Assembly (NCBI GenBank): GCA_021234155.1
Contig: JAJEKV010000049.1
Coordinates: forward strand, 3,255,487-3,319,486
Length of the DNA stretch: 64,000 nt
Direction: 5' to 3'
Source: Isoetes taiwanensis
Taxonomy: Eukaryota; Streptophyta; Lycopodiopsida; Isoetales; Isoetaceae
Shown here: one piece after another, positions 60,224-64,000 of the stretch
How positions within the stretch are numbered: the stretch's first letter is position 1
Layout: each line of letters starts with the position of its first letter
Position numbers and translations under genes: made by a program
Notes under the pieces: generated by a model
The model's database searches: none
What the model saw: only the letters and a program-made list of their open reading frames with translations
Told to the model about the DNA's origin: nothing

Positions 60224-60561
60224 GCCTATCCTCCGTTACACCATGTATAGCCCTTATCTCCATCTACTTCCATGAAGCCTATATCTTCTAACATTTTGCA
60301 CCACTGTACTTTCTCAAACCCATGCACAATTGCGGATGATACCCCTTGTCTATCCTCAGCTGCCTCCACCATATTGAAATCTCCTACCATTAGCCAAGCT
60401 ACCTTGTTCCCGAAACCTTTTAATTTGTGCCTAAGAGTGGCCCATAGGGCTCCTCTGCCTCTTAAATGCATGTTTATCCTTTTTTCGCTCTGGGTTCTTC
60501 TGCAGAAGGCCGAATTCTGATAGGCCACCATAGCCAAGGCAAGCAGAGCTTGTATACACAC

Positions 60562-61358
60562 TGGAATGGATCATCCCCAACTTCTGCAGGTAGTCATGGT
60601 TTTCTTAAACAGCTTTCTTTCTTATCATCCTCATATTTTGGCATGCAGAGAGACGGATTCGAATCCTTCTTGCATTGCAGGTGTCTTGGCTATGGCGGCC
60701 GGCGGCGAAGGCGGTGCAGGCCTCAGGAACCGGAGCATCATTTTCTCTTTTCTTTTCTTCTTGCAAAAAACAGTCCGGGAAAAACATGCGTTAACATTAG
60801 AATGCATGGCTTGTTGCCACGTGGGCGTCCTTATCGGACATAATAGATTATATATGTGTAGATAATGATATATAAGCTAAGATACATCATGTCCCCAAAC
60901 AGATGAGGAGAGAATTATAACCCGATATTGTGTACTCTAGAGAATATCATCTCTTCTTCCCCACCATGTGGGTACTATAAGGGGGATCGCCTATCTTCAC
61001 CAGATAGTGGGCACTACAGAGTGAATTAACTCCCTTTTCACATCTGGAACCACCAAAACATTTAGCTCTGGATAGCTAGTTGACTTACCATTGCACTATT
61101 GACATCAGTTGCATCTGTATAATCCCTATTGAACCAGTGACACCTGAAGAAGGAATAGAACCCTTCCAGTTTCCCTAGCCTATCCAGCTCTCTGTTATAT
61201 CTTTTATCTTCTTATCGTTATACGAAGATAAGTTCAATTGTCAAAACCAGGCAATGAGAAGAGAGAGAATATAAGACAAATTGAATGAAAGGCCACATCA
61301 GGCATCTCCACTAAGCACCAAAATCACAATACAATGTTGAAAATAGAGGCAGAAGAAA
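60562..61358. other. Intergenic, no gene recognised
   Basis: A GC-rich patch (GGCGGCCGGCGGCGAAGGCG) lies near 60695-60720; elsewhere no coding similarity. Confidence 0.5.
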
Positions 61359-61914
61359 CTAAGGTTCGATGGAATGGGAGGAGGAAGCCAACAGGTGTTC
61401 CACGGACCTAGGATTAGTACGACACAAATTTAAAGCACGAGAAACCAATAGTTGTTGCTGGAGAGACGGGCAAACATAGCCATCTCTGGCTGAATCAAAG
61501 CGCCAATGCCCATGAGCTTTGAAGATTTTGTCTAGAATGTTGAAAGCAACTGTTGAAGTTGCACCCCCTCTTCTAGCCGAGTGGGTGCCAAAGGCTCTCG
61601 TATCCTCTCCAATGGTAGAAAGGCAATGTCTCAGGACCTCAAAGTGGTGTAAGACACAAGTTTTCTCCTTAAAAACACCCTCGACGTGTAATATGAATGC
61701 CTCTAATCAAGTGGCCACCCCGAGGGCCATCCACACGAACAAAATCACCCAAATGCAACAACCTCTCCAATAGGGCTACAGGGCAACAGGGACCAGAAAG
61801 GCGGGCAATAGTGACCCAAGCTCTACTTAGCTTAGGTGGCCTGATCTTGATGCATCTCCCGAGCAAGTTGTCACAAAATTCTCTGATATCTGACTCCACA
61901 TCAAAGACTTCCAT
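61359..61914 (-). pseudogene. Tyrosine recombinase catalytic-domain relic (DIRS/Crypton-like)
   Basis: Two adjacent frames on the minus strand form the C-terminal catalytic half of a tyrosine recombinase. The first (61914-61669) reads SDIREFCDNLLGRCIKIRPP and SGPCCPVALLERLLHLGDFV, like the beta-sheet region and the CPV..L.R.L segment of eukaryotic element-encoded recombinases. After a frameshift, the second (to the stop at 61359) reads RAFGTHSARRGGATSTVAFN ILDKIFKAHGHW, then RFDSARDGYVCPSLQQQLLV SRAL. HSARR supplies the conserved H-x-x-R, HGHW the second His/Trp position, and Tyr of DGYV is a candidate nucleophile. The N-terminal half with the first catalytic Arg is not recognisable. Known relatives are recombinases of DIRS-type retrotransposons and Crypton transposons. 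No reverse transcriptase neighbours it. Confidence 0.75.
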
Positions 61915-62625
61915 CCTGTAGTGGAATCGCTACAGCGTGTCATTTGCTTATTTGTAGCCCTCCGGATTTGCTCCCACAGAAACTGTCGGACTACTGGAAC
62001 CTAGGCCTGATATTAGATTGCATAGGGGATTTAGGTCTTGAAGGATTTGTGGGGTATATGTAGTACATGGTTTTGTGTACTTGATTAAGAAATTAATATT
62101 AAATATAGAGAAAACAATGTTTGGATAACCTAAATAGGCACAACATAAAAAAAGGTACCACGAAGAAACATTCCTCCTTGCACAAGGCAACCCGAGAAAT
62201 GTTCGCGGCGGCCACGGTTGCCGTGATAAAATTCTTGTAGAACCAATTGTGGTTCTCTTACAATTATGGTTGGCACAAGTTTACATACGAAGAGTTGTTG
62301 TTTGCCAGTTTATGCACTAATGGCTATAGCTTTATGCACTAATGGCTATAGCGTTGCTACTCTTTACACGCTAATGGTTGTTACTTGCCAGTTTATGCAC
62401 TAATGGCTATCTGGTCAATCACTTGTTAATCAGAACATGGTTCAAGGCTGCTGTTACTTGCAGTTTATGCACTGATGGCTATTGGTCAATCACTTGTTAA
62501 TCTAAAAATGGTTCAAGGCTGCTGTTATTTGCAGTTTATCCACTAATGGCTATTTGGTGATGATGGTCACTTGCTAAAAACATGGTTCATAGGCTTCCCA
62601 TGGCTTGACCATGGGACTGATAAGG

Positions 62626-63435
62626 CCCTTTTTCCACAGCAGTCTTATTTTATGGCTGTCTTATTCTTATAAGACATCCTTTTGGGTTCCACGTCACCTA
62701 TACGACATGTCTTAAAAAAAATGGTTTTCCACTACTTTAATATAAGACATGTCTTATTCACATAAGACATGTCTTATAATGACTGTTTTCCACTATGCAA
62801 AATATAGAGCAAGATATTCACACTAAAATCCTGTTGGCTTCAAGAACGAACCAAAATCCTTCTGAAGCATCTGATTTTCGACCTTCTGATTTTCGACCTG
62901 CTTTTGGGCTTGAATCCAACCTGTTTTGGGCTTGAATCCGACCTGTTTGTGAGGTTCTGTTTTCATTTCCAATCGAAAATTTCTGGGTTTTTTGCTGCAT
63001 TACAGAAAAATTTGCATTCTGAAGCTTAAATTTCCGGTGCCCTTCTCTCCTAAAATAAACCATTGTGTGATAGGTATGACTGTGGGCATAAACTCTGGCC
63101 AGCGGAACTCTGAACAGGCATCCAGAAGCTCCATATGCCCGAAGATCCTAAGACTCAACCAAAAGCTCCCTACATTCAAAGAGCACTTCTATTCTCTGCC
63201 GCAACAACCATCCGCCATTGCCAGGCTTCTGCAGTCGGATTTTGGAGTTGGCGAACTTGAACGGTGATTGGTTCAAGAATGCTATCTTATTTTGTGGCGG
63301 GGGAAATCCCCCGGAAGAAAATGAGACAGCAACATTGTACTAAAAATTGCGGTGGAAAAACTGTAATGTCTTAAATGCTGACTTGGACCAACCAAATCAA
63401 ATAAAAAATAAGACACTCTGGTCGTGGAAAAAGGG
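62626..63435. mobile_element. 810-bp non-autonomous DNA transposon
   Basis: Perfect 12-bp terminal inverted repeats CCCTTTTTCCAC (62626-62637) and GTGGAAAAAGGG (63424-63435), flanked by AGG on both sides (possible 3-bp target-site duplication). The termini continue with related AGTCTTATTTTA / GTGTCTTATTTTTTA sequence. Subterminal TTTTCCAC motifs recur on both sides, and two perfect 16-bp palindromes ATAAGACATGTCTTAT lie at 62742-62757 and 62762-62777. Block A of the duplication is the empty site, but about 15 bp of flank next to the left end are missing in the filled site. No transposase. The superfamily is unresolved; a 3-bp duplication would suit PIF/Harbinger or CACTA, but the termini match neither well. 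Confidence 0.75.
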
Positions 63436-63645
63436 AGGCTAGGCACAACTGTCCAAAGAAAAGCACACCAAGACATAGAAAATGTATAAATGCCTCACAA
63501 CATGGAATTCTTTTGTTCATTGAAAAGTTCAAAAACTTGGAAAATTCACCTGCATTGCAACAGGGAAAAAGAAATAATAGGTTTCTCTTTTATCTACAGT
63601 GGTCCGTTTCGTATATACACTCTTATAAGTAGGACATGGCAGAAA

Positions 63646-64000
63646 TTATGGATAAGCGCATGTACTAGTCGATGGATCCCATAAGGCAGGCAAGAGAAAT
63701 GATCTGCCTCCTACACCATAAGCATTGAAACTGGCACCGCTCTTTTTATCCACCAACAAATCTCCAGGATAACCAGAGTAAGATCCCTTTCCAAATATGC
63801 CTGTGCAAGCTGTGGCAGCTTCTAATGGGGCCTTAGCATCTCCTTGATAATACCCATTGGTGAATGGATTTGTGGCAGTCCCAGCAACTATGGTAGCAAT
63901 GTTTATGATCATTCCGTCGATACCCACATCTCCATTTGGTGCAATTAGTGGCTTTGTATCAGGCCCAAAATAATTCTTGGCACTAACAAATGGCCAGGCG
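63646..64000 (-). CDS. EXORDIUM-like protein, C-terminal part (runs off the window)
   Basis: The last 117 codons plus stop of a third near-identical copy, from [20 protein letters not shown] through [20 protein letters not shown] to [10 protein letters not shown]. Against the 55-kb copy the visible part differs by Ala to Val in AWPFASAKN. The reading frame is open to the window end, so the 5' part lies beyond 64000. It belongs to duplication block B and has the same 3' UTR as the 55-kb copy. Confidence 0.92.
   Translation of the reverse strand, partial: AWPFVSAKNYFGPDTKPLIAPNGDVGIDGMIINIATIVAGTATNPFTNGYYQGDAKAPLEAATACTGIFGKGSYSGYPGDLLVDKKSGASFNAYGVGGRSFLLPALWDPSTSTCAYP

Larger units (their letters stand above)
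56941..60561 (-). mobile_element. 5'-truncated L1-type LINE
   Basis: Ends in a T16 tract (56941-56956) followed by GAGGGATAAA, an L1 tail on the minus strand. Descending order of parts: zf-RVT (57076-57782), thumb (58020-58723), RT palm with a broken YADD (58536-58991), RT fingers and palm (59012-60223), and the end of the endonuclease (60226-60561). ORF1 and most of the endonuclease are missing. Several frameshifts are present. The 5' border is approximate and no convincing target-site duplication was found. Confidence 0.82.
61819..64000 (-). repeat. EXO segmental duplication, block B
   Basis: Same order and orientation as 54115-56470: recombinase relic edge, GTAGTGGAATCGCTACAGC block, repeat array, 3' UTR, EXO gene (cut by the window). 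It contains the extra element 62626-63435, absent from block A. Confidence 0.85.

Overview
The window looks like a gene-poor, repeat-rich stretch of a land-plant nuclear genome. The recognisable host genes belong to the plant-specific PHI-1/EXORDIUM family of secreted cell-wall proteins. The plant L1-type LINEs carry an RVT zinc-binding region, and an intron-containing pseudogene of the plant PKHD-type 2-oxoglutarate dioxygenase family is also present. Low gene density and the mix of retroelements (copia-like, TRIM, L1-like, microsatellite-tailed non-LTR elements, a tyrosine-recombinase relic) would fit a large genome, perhaps of a non-flowering plant, but the sequence read by eye does not fix the taxon.

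Host genes: there are six EXORDIUM-like copies. Intact: 25298-26263 (+), 42104-43060 (+), 55142-56098 (-). Partial at the window edge: 63646-64000 (-). Broken: 4206-5112 (-, heavily decayed) and 39571-40489 (-, one deletion of about 38 nt that creates a stop). The copies at 42.1 kb and 55.1 kb differ at only 4 of 318 residues, lie inverted to each other, and share promoters with a TATA box and a 3' flanking repeat array. The edge copy belongs to a direct duplicate of the 55 kb block, so the cluster grew recently by segmental duplication.

Layout: 1.2-2.7 kb degenerate copia element; 4.2-5.1 kb EXO pseudogene; 9.6-18.1 kb long L1-like LINE (-) with an inserted tandem pair of GC-rich TIR-like units; about 20.9 kb LTR primer-binding-site remnant; 22.5-23.3 kb 5'-truncated LINE with a (CTTC)n tail; 25.3 kb EXO gene; 26.7-27.3 kb non-autonomous relative of that LINE; 27.4-28.7 kb nested duplication and hairpin; 33.9-36.9 kb second member of the non-LTR group with a (TATC)n tail; 37.6-39.5 kb inverted-repeat element split by a LINE with a clear target-site duplication; 39.6-40.5 and 42.1-43.1 kb EXO copies; 44.7-45.1 kb complete TRIM element; 45.7 kb tRNA-like foldback; 48.1 kb Helitron 3' terminus; 51 kb dioxygenase pseudogene; 54.1-56.5 kb EXO duplication block A; 56.9-60.6 kb second large LINE (-); 61.4-61.9 kb tyrosine-recombinase relic; 61.8-64 kb EXO duplication block B, interrupted by an 810-bp TIR transposon.

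The EXO copies are probably the only functional protein genes. The rest is mobile DNA at various stages of decay. The most interesting items are the tyrosine-recombinase relic at the edge of the duplicated EXO block, and the group of non-LTR elements that share a 3' end but carry different microsatellite tails.
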